Part shown: positions 22,086 through 34,488 of the stretch, in pieces
Layout: the number at the start of each line of letters is the position of its first letter
Position numbering within the stretch: the first letter of the stretch is position 1
Source of the DNA: Atrichornis clamosus
Taxonomy: Eukaryota > Chordata > Aves > Passeriformes > Menuridae
Assembly: GCA_013400975.1 (NCBI GenBank)
Contig: WBMZ01004644.1
Span: forward strand, 124,001 to 188,000
Length of the DNA stretch: 64,000 bases
Direction of reading: 5' to 3'
Program-made: the position numbers and the translations under genes
The notes under the pieces: model-generated
The model's input: the letters and a program-made list of their open reading frames with translations, nothing else
Databases searched by the model: none
Told to the model about the DNA's origin: nothing

Positions 22086-24937
22086 ATGTTGGAATAAAGC
22101 ACCCGCCTGCTTCGCTTTGATCGGCTCCTCGGAGCTTTAGGGAAGGCTGCTGCCCTCAGATCGCACAGCACCCGGAGTTGCCACAGACAGAAGGGTTGGG
22201 AGAGTTTAATTAAAGAGCCCAGGTGTCAGCAGGGCCAGATAAGATTTTGGCACAGGGCGAAGGAGGACCTTATTGCTGGGTATGGGATGACAGGAGAAAT
22301 CCCCCCAGTGATGTGACAGACCCCTTGTACCCATCTCCCTTCTCTCACTTGGTGTGTGCACCCCTGCAAGCTCCCTCAGTGCCCTCACCCCACAGCATGG
22401 GCTCCAATCCCCCTTTTTTCTCCGGCACCCTCCTCCATCCTATGGGACGTTCCGTGCACCCTGGTGACTCTAACAACAAGCCAACCCATGGCATGGACAC
22501 GGTGGGGCTGCAGCACAGCCACCAGTGACAGCACCTGGTGTCACACAGGCACTGATGGGGGTCCCTGGCTCACTGAGAGCTCAAGCCACGGGATCTGCAC
22601 TGCTTTTTTGATTCTGACAAAGTTGATTGACTAAAAAAGAAGAGAAGCAATTATAATAACAAAAAAGTCATTGCCTTTTCCCTGGAAACTTGTAGTCACC
22701 TTCCTCCCTGCTAAAACACTGCTGGCCCTGGCATCCTGGTGCTGCTAGCAGGAAGCATGTCTTGAGATAGCACATTATCAGCAGGCACCATCCCTGGGGA
22801 GAGACAGAGTCCTGCAAAACCTCCTTCAAAAACACAGGGATTAGCAGCACTGCAGCAGTGATCCCAGCTCTCCATCAGCTTGGATCCCCTCCTTCACAGC
22901 TCGGCGTGGCAAGGAAATTTTTGCCTTGTTCTCATCCTCCCATCCAAAGCCCAGGTCATCCTGACTGGGATTAATCATGTCTCCAGTTATCAGAAGACAA
23001 GCACTGAAAAAATGCTGTGGCTGCCAGAATCTCCTCTAAGCCACAGTCAAAGGTTGAGGTTCATCTTCTGCCTCTGTTACCACAGGCTGGTTTGCTCAAG
23101 TTAAATAACAGTCAGCTGCAGCCCTTGCCCCAAACCCAAGCCAAATTTAACACGACATCACCAAGGTTTTAACTTCCAATGTGTCATTTGTGGTTTAATA
23201 CATTATTTCCATGCTCCCAGGTTCTCTCCGGGCACCACGGGGGGTCACGAGTGGCAATGTTTTCATAATAGTCCCAGGACATCCCTCGGATCCCATTTAC
23301 ACCCCACGCACTGTGGGCTGGAGGAGGTCAGTAAAATGGTCAATCAACAAAACGCCAGATGATTCTGATCCATTATTCAGATACTCTGAGACTTTACTGC
23401 AGTCCCAAACAGATCAAACTCGGATGCACCAACACTGGGTGGGATGGATCACTGGGTCATGGGAGTGCTCCGACTCCTCCCCCTGCTTTTACACCAGTTT
23501 TCTATATTGCCATCACCAGCACGACACCCCCAATTCCTATTTCTCCAGTACATCATTAGACCCTTTCTGTGAGCTCAGTGAGATCCTGAATAACACACCA
23601 ATGACTCTGAATATCACCTTTTTTTTCTTCTAGTTTCCTGGGGCAGGTGTGAGTTAATAGAGAACAAGAATAAGTGAACTGCTCTGACACAGGCACTATG
23701 GGAAACATAATTAAATTGCAGATAAAGGGAATTATGGGGGGTTTACAGGCTAATATTTTAGAAAGCTTCTGTGCAGTAGATTTATAGCAAATTCCTTCTA
23801 AAATAGCCCTCCTGCTTCCGACCACTCTGTAGTTTCTATTTAAATGCTTTTAATAAAATAACTCATTTTGATATTAGGCTTGAATCCCATCCAAAATTTT
23901 AAATCTCTCCAAAAATTACTCTAAAGCAATTTCTAAAGCAGGTCATGAGACCTGCTAGCAACAAACACACAAGCAGTGAACACGTGCAGCGTTGGGAGTG
24001 TTGGCTGTCACTGGGGAGGGCGGAAGGGAATTTGCCAGCCTGTTCCCTACACATTAATCTTCTCCCTCTCCAGGGTCCTTTTCACCCTCCCTGTTATTTT
24101 CAATGCCTCCCTGCCTATTCCAGGTGTTCTGACCACTGATCGCTACTCAAATGGTTTTTACCCAAAAACTTCATCCAGACCAAACAACTCCACAAGCTTC
24201 AGTTGATCCCAGTTTCTGCCACTCCAACGGGAGATAATTGTGTGGCCCGAAGACAGCTCTGCCTTCCAGCACAGCTGTCCTGACACGTTCAGCAGCACCA
24301 GGAAGGCAGCCCTGGCTGCTGGGCACGTGGCTTTTGCTTCTCCAGACACAGGGATGCTCCTGCTGGGGCTGGCAGCCAACCACCCTTCTCCCTTTGGAGT
24401 TGGAGGATCAGAATGTGCATGCACTGACCGGCTCGTTTGCTCGGCTGTGGGTTTGCCTGAAACAAACCCCTTCACCTTGACATTTAAGCAGACTTCTCCC
24501 TATCTCCTCACTCTTGTTCTGTGTCCTTGGGGGTCTGCTGCCACTCTGGGGTGCCATTATTTTATGTTTAACGAGCTGTCACGCTGAGCCCGTTGCTGTC
24601 ACTCCTGCTTCTCATGTCTGACTTCATGGCCTTGTCATATTTACCGTGATCCCCCCCACAAGGGCTTTGAACTTCTTTAGGTTGTGCTTGCTCTTACTTT
24701 GTGATTTTTCTTGGGTCTGTGGCAGCATCTCTCTTTCCTGGTACCATGCTGCAAAGGGCTCGTTGGAGGGCTGCTCTTCCACAACCTGCCTGTCCAAGAG
24801 GATTTTCCCTCGTGCCAAGAAAAGTGCTTCTTCCCTCTGCTGTGATGTTGGGCAGCTACTTCCCCAGAGGTGAAGCCATTCCTTGGTATCTTTTCGTGAG
24901 ATCCTGTTGCCTCTGAGATCCCTCCAGATGTTCAGAA

Positions 24938-25006
24938 TGGCAGGAGGCTGGAACTTGATGAGCTTTAAGATGCCTTCCAATCCAAACCACTCTGGGATTC
25001 TGTGTA
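24938..25006 (+). mobile_element. CR1 LINE 3' end fragment
   Basis: GGAACTTGATGAGCTTTAAG then TGCCTTCCAATCCAAACCAC and a TCTGGGATTCTGTG tail: the CR1 3' terminus in plus orientation, about 70 bp and diverged. Confidence 0.8.
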
Positions 25007-28000
25007 GGCTCTGTGACTGCAAAATGCCAATCATATGAGGCTGGCTGCCTCCCAAAGTCGTCCTGGATTTGGGAATTCAGGTGAGCTGCATGCTGCAAAG
25101 CCTGCCTTAGGCTCCACCACAAACCTGCAGCCGCACTGCTGTAACCCGAGGGGGCTTTGCTCTTTTGCTGGAGTGCTGGAGGGAGTAAAATGTCATTTGA
25201 TCTCCTTCACGGTCATTCCAAATTTATCCAGAATGGTACCTATATGGGCTCAACCCCAAGGGAATTCAAATTAGTAGTTAATTAATTAATCTCCAGAGAC
25301 TGCTGTTTTCCACCACCGTCTGCAATGAAAGCTGGAAGGAAATGACTTGTAACCGACATCCAGCCCTGCTCGCTGTGCCAGGCTGCCCTGCCGCCTTGTC
25401 TGAGGGCTCAGGGCAAAACACACTTAGTCCAGCACAAGGTGGCTTCCTTGGAAGGAATTATGACTGATGCAGATCACTTGCTAAACTACAAAACAAACCA
25501 CATTCTTATCTTAATTGCAGACAGTTCCCCCTTCTGAAAAAGGTCTCCAGTAGCACCAGGAAATATCCACAGATGAAGCTCAGAATGTTTTTAAGGGGTC
25601 AATTTACCTGCTCATCTTAAACCTCAAATCGTTCTCCACATCAGGCCTGGCAGGGAGGGACCCCTGACAGGTGAAACAAGGGGAGCCAGAGTTTCAGGGA
25701 CAGGTGAGGAAATCAAGCAGCTGGATGGGAGGTTGATCAGGGAAGCCACCTCACATGTGCTCTACGAGGCAGGGCAGGAGATGGGAGACACCCACCGAGG
25801 CAAACTCCCCTTGAAAAATGAAAGAATACGTTTAAAAATAAAAATGAGTTACATAAAGTGTGAGCCACATTGCTGTCTCCGGCTTAGCTCGAGAGCATGG
25901 CAGCTATTTAAATTCTCCCCTGTGTCAATGACATGTTCTCCCCTGTCTCCTGGACATGTTTGTGGCTCCTGGGCATGGCAATTGCTGCAGCAGAACAGAT
26001 GCTTCCACTGCGAGATGGCTTCTGGCCTGCACTCCCTGCTCCCTCCCAAGTTCCTCCGGGCAGGTAGGACACAAAACCAACAGCAGAGCAGGGCGGGAGG
26101 CTCCGGGCTGAGAGAGGCAGGCAGGAATCAAAGGGAAGAATTTCCCCTTTAAAGCACTTTAGTACAATTCCATAATTGTTCTCTGAGGAAACACGCTGCC
26201 GTGCCCAGGAGCAGATCCATGGACAGGAGTGTGTCGTGCCTGTGCGTGTGCGTCGGGGAGGATGCTGTGAGTGTGGAGCAGGGAGGCAGAAAGGATTAGA
26301 GTTGACACAGAGCTGCTCTGTGCAGCCTTGGAGCCCTCCCAGCTTTCAGCATCACTGCTGCTGTCAATATGGCAGCGGCTGGAACGCAGTTGCTGTGCGT
26401 GGCTGGGAAGCTGGGACAGATCCACCCCAACGGGCAGAGCTCCACAATGATCCCCTGCCACGGATTCTCCCTCCCTCGCAGGTTTGGATGGAGATCTGAT
26501 GCTCGGCACAGGTCAGGGAGCGAGGCTTGCTGACAAATAGGGTTAATTTTCTGCTGGGAGATCATCCGAGGTGCTTGCAAGCAGCCTGCATTTTGTGAGC
26601 TGAATACTGCAAACTAGCTGTTTATTGAAGGTTAAAAATCAGCCCCGAGACCTCAGGGTTGCAGTCCCAAATCCATTTATGATGGACAAGGTCTATGCTG
26701 CTCTGCTCTTATCGCTGTTATTTCAAACACCCGGGCTTGCAGAGCATCCAGGTCCCACAGCAAGGATTTACTGGGGCTATTAAGAGCTACATGGATGCAC
26801 AACGTGCCTCTGGGAGGCCATTCCCACCACAGCAAAACACCTGAGCACGTGTTTAACTTTAAACACAGGAGCAGCTGAATGGGTGTTTGTAGGACGAAAT
26901 ACAAACGAAGTTAGCCACAAGGGTGAGCTGGGATTTCTCTTTCATCTCTGGAGGCTGCTGCTGTAGCCTTAACTAAATTATAAATGAGGTGAGTGAGATG
27001 AGCTTGTCCCTTTTCTCCAGCAGACGGTGGTTCTTTCATAAAAATGTCTGCTGCATCCAGCCCCGATTTCTCCTCGGGGGTCTGGCTGCAATCAGTGCCC
27101 GTGTCCTGCCAGGCTGGAGGGAGATGCTCGCTGAGCTCTGCCAAAGCCTGCGCCACTCCAGCCCGAAGGCCTGGGCAGCATCCCCAGAGCCACACGGAAA
27201 GGGGGCAGGGCAAGAGGCCAGGCTGGTCCCAGCGCTGCTTCGGGGGCTGCAGGCACAAGAGAAGGGCAGCACAAGGGGACAGCGAAAGCCCAGCCCGTTC
27301 ATTATGCAACCTGTGGGCTCCCCAGATGGAGGAATGCAACGGCATTCCGCTGGGATGGGGCACAGCAGCCGGAATCAGCCACAAGGGAGAAGATGCCAAC
27401 ACAACGGGCCCCTTGTCTTTGTCAGCTGAAAGAACCAGCTTATTTCCCCCACCCACCAGCCAGCAAAGAGCTGACCCTCGCCGCCGTGGGGGTCTCCGTG
27501 AGTTACAGCGGCCCCTCAGTCACAGCAGCAGGGAAGTGAGTTGCCCAGTTTAGCCCCCTGTTGTTCCCCCAAAGAGTGCACAAGCTCCTGCCATCCACAA
27601 GTTTTCACTACAGCCTCGGCTCAATGCAGCTCTCTCGCCTCCAACACGGTCTCTTTTCGCTCCAATTAGTCTTATTTTTTAACTAGCTCAGCCCCAGCGC
27701 TCAGCCCGGCCATTAGTCACAATGTCACAGATGCCCAAATATTCAAAGGAAATACAATCCACCATTTTAAAACCACAACAATAGCAAAGCAGGGGAGGAG
27801 ATGCCAAGATGGTGAAGATCTCAGAGGTGCAGGCACAAGCACGGGCTGATGTTTTCTCCCAGCACCAAAGGCCCAGCACTAATCCCATTGCAACGGAGAT
27901 CACCCCAGAACCAGCCCCGCTCCTCTGTCAGGGCTGGGCTGAGCCTAAGAAACGCTGCTCTTTCCCCGCCTGCTAATTAATTCCAAGCAGTGTCTGTGTC

Positions 28001-28235
28001 CCTTTGACCATTCATAAGATGCCACGGGAAGATTGATGCACGGGGAGAAGCTCTGCAGTGCCATTAATAGGGGTGACATCCGAGCAGCACCCTTCCCCTC
28101 CCACTCTGCCGGCAGAGTCGCCCTTCCCGGCAGGAAACCAGGGCAGGAGCAAGTAAAAATCCCTCATCCAGGGACGTAGCCAAGGGAAGGACCACAGGGC
28201 CTTTCATCACCCTCCAAGGCCCTCCTAGCTCTTAC

Positions 28236-28275
28236 CTGTGCTGCAGCTACGTGGCTTTTGGTGCTTGATGGACAT
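28236..28275 (-). other. Exon-like segment with strong donor, unassigned
   Basis: Reading leftwards, an ATG at 28275 opens MSIKHQKPRSCST, followed by a near-perfect donor CAG|GTAAGA at 28235. If spliced to either known RGS8 exon downstream, the frame is not kept (phase 1 against phase 0 or 2), so at most it would be a 5' UTR exon of RGS8 or part of another transcript. Chance is quite possible. Confidence 0.2.
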
Positions 28276-31200
28276 GGCTGGCTGGGGCCCTGAGGAACTG
28301 CGGAGTCCCGGTGCATCGGGGAGGGCGAGGGACCCAGCCTGGCCACAGTTATCCCGGCAGGAGCAGCAGCACTGTGCCACTTTTCCCGGCTCCCCAGCCC
28401 TGCATCTCGTGAAAAGAACAAGAGCTGGTGGAAGGAGGGGGGTTAGGAAAGAGAGGGAAGGGGGAGAAGGGAGAGTGGGAGCTCTCGCAGATGCACATAC
28501 ACAGAGCAGACAGAGGCTTGTATAGGATGGCACTGCCTGACTTGCTCTCATTATTGCCGCGGGCTGGCTGCTGCCCATGGAGAACTCGCCAGCATCCGCT
28601 GCTGACCGCGGGCACGGCGGGGGAAAGGGGCAGGAAAGAGATTAGGACCTCATGGACCATCGGAGCAAGGAAAACTGCTGCCTGGGCACAGGGGACTTCG
28701 TTGTCTTTGTTTGCTTTTACCTGGGAAGGGAAGAGCTGTGCTAGAGGGTGGGAGGGAATTGCAGTGATAAAGAATTCAGATTTTCGTGGATGGCTCCTTT
28801 CTTCCCTTGAACATAAAATATCCCCAAGCCTAGTTCTCCCCAGTGACACTGAGGGACAGCACTGGGCTGGCCTGACCCAGGGCTCTTAGAGATGGTGTTG
28901 CATCGAGATGGACAGAAAGTGGGTTGCACATACCCAAAGCACCAGCGTTGCGTAAAGCTCAGCCTCCCCCTCTCATTCCCATTATCTGGGTCGTGCCAAT
29001 ACGGATCCAAAGGCCTGGCAGGGGTGTTTGAGGGGGTGGAAAGACACTCCAGCCATGACACCTCCCCTTTGGATGCTGTCAGGAAGCTGCTTGCAGAGCC
29101 GCCTGCAGTCCCTGACACTGCTGATCTGCTGCAATGACAGACCCAAAACGGTGGCATTCACAGATCCAGCCATAAACCTCCCCAAAGGGGCACCATCTCC
29201 GCACTCCACAGGTTTTTACAATGTGCTTTTCTAAAGCATCACATGCTCAGAAGCGTGTGCCCCTCTGGAATGAAGAGCTTTGTACCCAGTGCCTTTTTTA
29301 GCTTTTTGAAAGCTCCCAAACCACTTCCCCTCCTCTGCTCCAGTGCTTCGCCACTCAGAGGGTCTGGGTCTCGCCTGGGGGAGCTGGAGCTCAGTTTGGT
29401 CAGAAGGATTAAAATGACAGTCAAGTCAGATGCTTGAGGTGTTATACCCTCCCCCAAACCCCCAGCCACTGGTTTATGGCAGCTCCCTACTCCAAGGTTT
29501 CCCACTGGTGTTTGCAGACGCATGGATCTCTAGCCACGGGGCTGCTGTTAATAGAAATCAATGGGTGATGCATGGAATTACAAGTGCAGAGTTTCCAAGT
29601 CAATACCCTTCCCAGCAGTTAGGCTGGGAGCACTCCAGGCCCATCCCTGTCTCTGAGTGTCTGTGTACAGTAACACACCTTCGAGACTCACCTGGGATCA
29701 CAGACATTCCTACAGCAGAGGGCAAGGTCAGTCCTATTGAGCCAAAATCCAGTACCCTGACCTGCCTGCCTGCTCCACTGGCCTCAGGATGTTGGCATCC
29801 AGCTCCAGGAAACCTCCCCCTCGTGGGTCACTCTGCCAGGAGCTGTCAGAACGCATTTCAAGTCTCCACATTCCGTCAGCCTCACAATAGAAAAGGTCTC
29901 ACTGTGGATCCATAGCTACGGATGTTGCCTGGAGCAGCACATGCAAGGCCCAAGGGGTGATCATTTCAGGGCCTATAACCAGGTATCCCATCCTTATTCC
30001 CACCACAAGAGGAGCAAGAAGCTGAGGTTCGATGCTATGTCAAGACTGCGATCATTTCCCCACCCCAGAGAGATCCCAGTGGTGCTGGGGAGCTGGATCC
30101 CTTTAGGATGCTGAAATAGGGAGCAAAATCATTGCAAAGGGGGAGTGGGCATCCCTCTTCCAGCTCTCTGCACCTGCATTACTTATATCACTAACAAAGC
30201 TGCTGGGAGTCTCTGAGGATGCACGTCAGCTTTCTTACCCCCCAGGGCTGGGAGATTTCCAAGTGACATCCCGTCTCCGTTAATGCGGATACACTGCAGT
30301 GCCATCTCCCAGTACATCTGGGGGGTGGGCATGAACCGCCTTTGGGGAAAATAATCCCCACATCTGTGGCTTCTGGGGAGTGAGGAGCTGTCTGCTCCGT
30401 GCCTCAAGGCATTCAGCCAAGCTTCCAGTCTCCAGAAAGACAGACCCTCTGGCATTCTTGCAGGCTGGGGTCCGGCTCTCCCAGAGGGAAAATAAGGGCC
30501 AGACCTCGGAGGTTTGCAGTGTGGTGTCCAGGACTTGCAAGGGGACACTGTCAGTGCCACTGTCCATCACTGCTGTGAAGGCTTTACAGGGGCAGGGACA
30601 GCTTCTCCCCGGGTGACCCAGGATTTCCAGCTGTGTGTGAAAAATCAGGTTTGTTTGGTATGCATGCAAAAGCCTAAACTTAGCAAGATGTTAATTTGTG
30701 AGGGGAAAATAGGCCATATTTATATAACTGTGAAAAGCTGCAGCGAAGGCTACGGATCCAATGGGAGAGCGGTGGATGCTCCCAGCTCAGGGCTTTGTGG
30801 AGAGCTCCAGCAAGTGCATATTCATTGCCCCACACCCCGAAGAACCAGCTCTGAGGCTTTCCAGGCTAAGAATAGAGGTCTTGTTGTGTTTGCTGCTCCA
30901 CGGAGCGGGTTTTGTCCGGGATTAGAGGCACCAGGGTGTGGAGCTGCAAATGGCAGCATCTCTGCCTGCCTGTGAGTGGGGCAGGGCTCCGGGCCCAGCA
31001 GGGACGGAGAGCGAGGAATAAAGGGCGAATTCATTCCCAGCCACACAGGATGGCATTAGTGCTGGCCCTCTGCTCACAGAGACGTCCCCCGTGGTGGCCG
31101 GGGCACCCGCAAAACACGACTCCCTTGTGCACAAACAAAACCCAAGCATTTTTCCAGGCAGGCAGCTGGGGCAGTGCCATGACTGAAATTAGCAGCTCGT

Positions 31201-32309
31201 CCTGGCTGTGAAGCCTGATGGCTTGGATCCACCTCGGGAAGCCCGGTCCCTGCAGGAGCAGACAGCTTCCCGCCGGCCCGTGACATTTCTTTCCCCTTCC
31301 ACTCACACACATTCTCTGCCCTACTTAAACCAGGTCGGGAATCCAGCAATCCCCAGCCTTGGAAATGGAAAGCCCAGAGCTGCTCACTCCAGGGTGTTTC
31401 AGACACCACACACTTAAGAGGTGTTTCAGCTCCAGAAATCATCATGTGGCAGTGCTGGCACTGGTGGGAAACAGCACGATACTGCTCCTTGTCTGGCTTT
31501 GAATTTGTCACCCTGGGACTCTGGGAAAGCCCTTTATTGGCTAAACTGAGCTTGCAAATGGCAGCAAAGGCAGACTCACTCGCAGGGAAACCGAGAGAAA
31601 ATGCGCTGAACTGGAGATGTTTCTGTGGCCTCTGGCTGCATTATTCCCTGGCCCTGGGGCCATATTCCTGGACACTTATCCAAAAGCAGCAAGGGATGAG
31701 ACTTCCAGAAAGGATGGTGACCCAGGGCTTTGAGTACCTGCAGCAGAGCCCAAGCCAAGAGCAGCACTGAGCACAGGCACTGAGTGCAGACTGGCACCTG
31801 AAATGCAGCCTGGGAGGTGAGGGAGGCCACCACATCACTGGGGACCGACAGAACAGGCTACAGCTGATAGGGGGTGTTGTTTCCAAATAAATGGGGACAG
31901 AAATTGTTTTTTTGAAACATGCAAGGAAATGCTCTGCAAAACAGATTAATCTCCTGGGAGAAAGCACAGTCTCTGAAAAGGTCTTTCTTGCTAAAATATC
32001 ACATAACAGAGAACTCTCTTGGGAAAGGACTCCTGGGATAACCTCTCTTCTAAAGTAAATGCCCCTGGGAGCAGCACTCTTGGCAAAGCATTTCTGGAGG
32101 GAAAAAAAAGTCTTATAAAACCTGCTATTGATTCTGTATTTATCCTTGCTGCAGCAGCAACACACAGAGCTCAGAGGTGAGCCATCATCTTCCCGTGCTC
32201 CTTCCTAATCAGAGCTGAGAAGGATGTAACAACGATCCTGCTGCTCCCTCATTTCCTCGCCGATCACTCAAACCGACCCGCTGCGAGCAGCAACTCCGCA
32301 AAACGTGGT

Positions 32310-33008
32310 TTGGAGTCATCCTCCGGCTTTGTGGAGCACAACAACAGGGAACATCCCATCTGCTGCTGTTTGTTTAGCCCTTGCATTGCTAAACTAACAT
32401 CTGGGAACACTGCTGAGCCTCTGTTTAAAGAACGGTGCACTTGGAGAAGGGACACGTGTGCCTTTCCCCCTGTGGAAGCCGGCGTGACCCGAGCATCATT
32501 TGGCAAAGAACAGGAGGCCAAGAACCAGCCCTGCCCACCGCCCAGACTGCTGTCATTAGATGCTCTCGTGACACTGGCCGTGATCCAGACACTTGGCCAA
32601 ACGCAGTCCAGACACTTTGACCCTGAGAATTGGCTCCCATGCCTGGAAAACCACATGCCAGCTCTGACTGAGCACCTGCAGGTTAATTTATCTTTCAGAT
32701 TTCCATCAGTGCAGCCCAGCAAAACTCACAGCCAAGCTGTGAGGCAGCAGAAAGTTCCTTATAATAGCCATGATTTAAAAAGGTCTGAAAATTCTACAAG
32801 AAATACTCATGGAGGCAGAAGACAGCAGCAGAGCACCGTTAAGGATCTTCTGCAGGGAGCACTGATGACCAACCCTTCTGCTCCTGGCAATGCCTACGGA
32901 GCCAGAAAAGACTCTTGGGATGTCTTAAGCAGAGGAAAGCAGAAGCATGCTAAAGCCTGGTCCAACGGCTTGTTAACCAAGGACCTCCCTGTCCCTGCAG
33001 TGTTTTAA
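32310..33008 (+). other. 232-codon open reading frame, unrecognised
   Basis: Begins MESSSGFVEHNNREHP and ends LTKDLPVPAVF. I recognise no domain, signal peptide or membrane segment, and there is no obvious promoter or homologue. A single-exon open frame of this length can arise by chance in tens of kilobases of moderately GC-rich DNA. Listed as an open frame rather than a gene. Confidence 0.15.
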
Positions 33009-34206
33009 AGCCATAAAGCTGTATTTATTACCCAAACTGTGCATATCCTGCTTGCAGTCCCCTTATACGTGACTAAATATGCTCAAACAAGGTGACCCAC
33101 CTAGAGAGGGTTATATTTCAGGATCTTCCATCACCTGCCCTTGCACAGACACTTTTGCGGCAGCAGGCAGACGAGATGTTCCTGAGTCCCCACAGCTGCA
33201 CGGACAAGAGAAGTTGATCCAGACCCATTCTGAGCTCAGACTGACTACAAAGGCAGTGTGGATGCAAGTCCCAGGAGTCCTGTGGACTTCAGGCAGCACC
33301 CACAGTGTGCAACAAAGGTAGTGTGTAAATAGCATCTCTGCTCTAAAAGATCCGGTACTGGGAACATGAGACTGTAAGGTTAAAAATAAGAGAAATACGC
33401 AATGAGATCAAGAAAAAAAAAACCGACGGACTTTCACAACTACCTGAGTATGAGCATCTCTCTGTCTTGGAAAATACAGACACCTGTGGGAAGAGGGAGT
33501 GGTCACAAACTGTCACAGCACACTGGCAAAACAAGTCACCTCTGCGGGGACCAGGGCAGCACCACCCAAAGGAGAACTCAATTTATCCAGCCCGTCAGCT
33601 GCCTCACACCAGTCTCTGCCTTCCCTGCTGGCAGGAAGCAGCTTTTCTGTGTCAGACAGGACCATTGAAGACCCAGGTCACGAGGCAGCAGGCAAAGAGC
33701 AGCACTCCAAGCCCCAAAACTGGGTATTCTGGGTGAGAGCACAGCACGCTGAGCAGCAGGAGGAGACAGCAGTGTGTGCTTTGCTGTCTGCATGACAGCA
33801 GACACCCCAGTGCGGTGTTTGCCTTGGCACAACAGGGCGGGTTTGTTGACTCACGTTTAGCTGGTGACCCGGTGCAGGCAGCAGCAGCTTCTGCTGGCAC
33901 AGCAGCCGGTGCCTGCTGCTGACTGCAGGGCTGCTCTCTCAGATACAGCATCTCACACTAATCTGATTGCATTGCATGTTTTTCCCCAGGTTTTCCATGA
34001 CCATTTGTCAGTTTATCAAGGCTTGAAGCCCAGTCATACCTCTCTCCCCCACCAGCTTACAGATTCTCTAAATTTGTGCTAGTTCGTTCGCAAATACAGG
34101 AAACACCATTTTCTGTTCACCATCCCGGATTGAATTCAATGTTCCTGGGACAAGCACATGGAAATACACATCTGATTTACGTTATAGCAGCCTTTCAGTA
34201 CCCAAA

Positions 34207-34488
34207 AGGGGCTTACAAGAAGGCTGGAGAGGGACTTTTCACACAGGCATGTAGTGACAGGACAAGGGAGAATGGCCTTAAGCTGAAGAAAGATAGATTT
34301 AGATTGGATATTAAGAAGAAATCCTTCCCAATTAGGGTAGTGAGGTATTGGCACGGGTTGCCCCTATCCCTGGAAGTGTTCAAGGCCAGGCTGGATGAGG
34401 CCCTAAGGAACCTGGTCAAGTAGCAGAGGGGTTGGAAGTAGATGATCTTTAAGGTCCCTTCCAACCTGAGCCATTCCATGTTCTGTGA
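34207..34488 (+). mobile_element. CR1 LINE 3' fragment
   Basis: About 280 bp, containing GTAGTGACAGGACAAGGGAG, CTGGAAGTGTTCAAGGCCAG, GATGATCTTTAAGGTCCCTT and a CATTCCATGTTCTGTG tail. The apparent 115-codon frame across it is the translated CR1 3' region and not a host gene. Confidence 0.93.

Noticed and set aside
26911..27553. Overlapping 146-, 169- and 181-codon frames on both strands
   Set aside because: Mutually overlapping on opposite strands in GC-rich DNA, with no recognisable domain and no exon-like boundaries.
34076..34423. 115-codon plus-strand frame with a conserved-looking C-terminal half
   Set aside because: The conserved-looking half is the translated 3' region of a CR1 copy, repeated elsewhere in the window.
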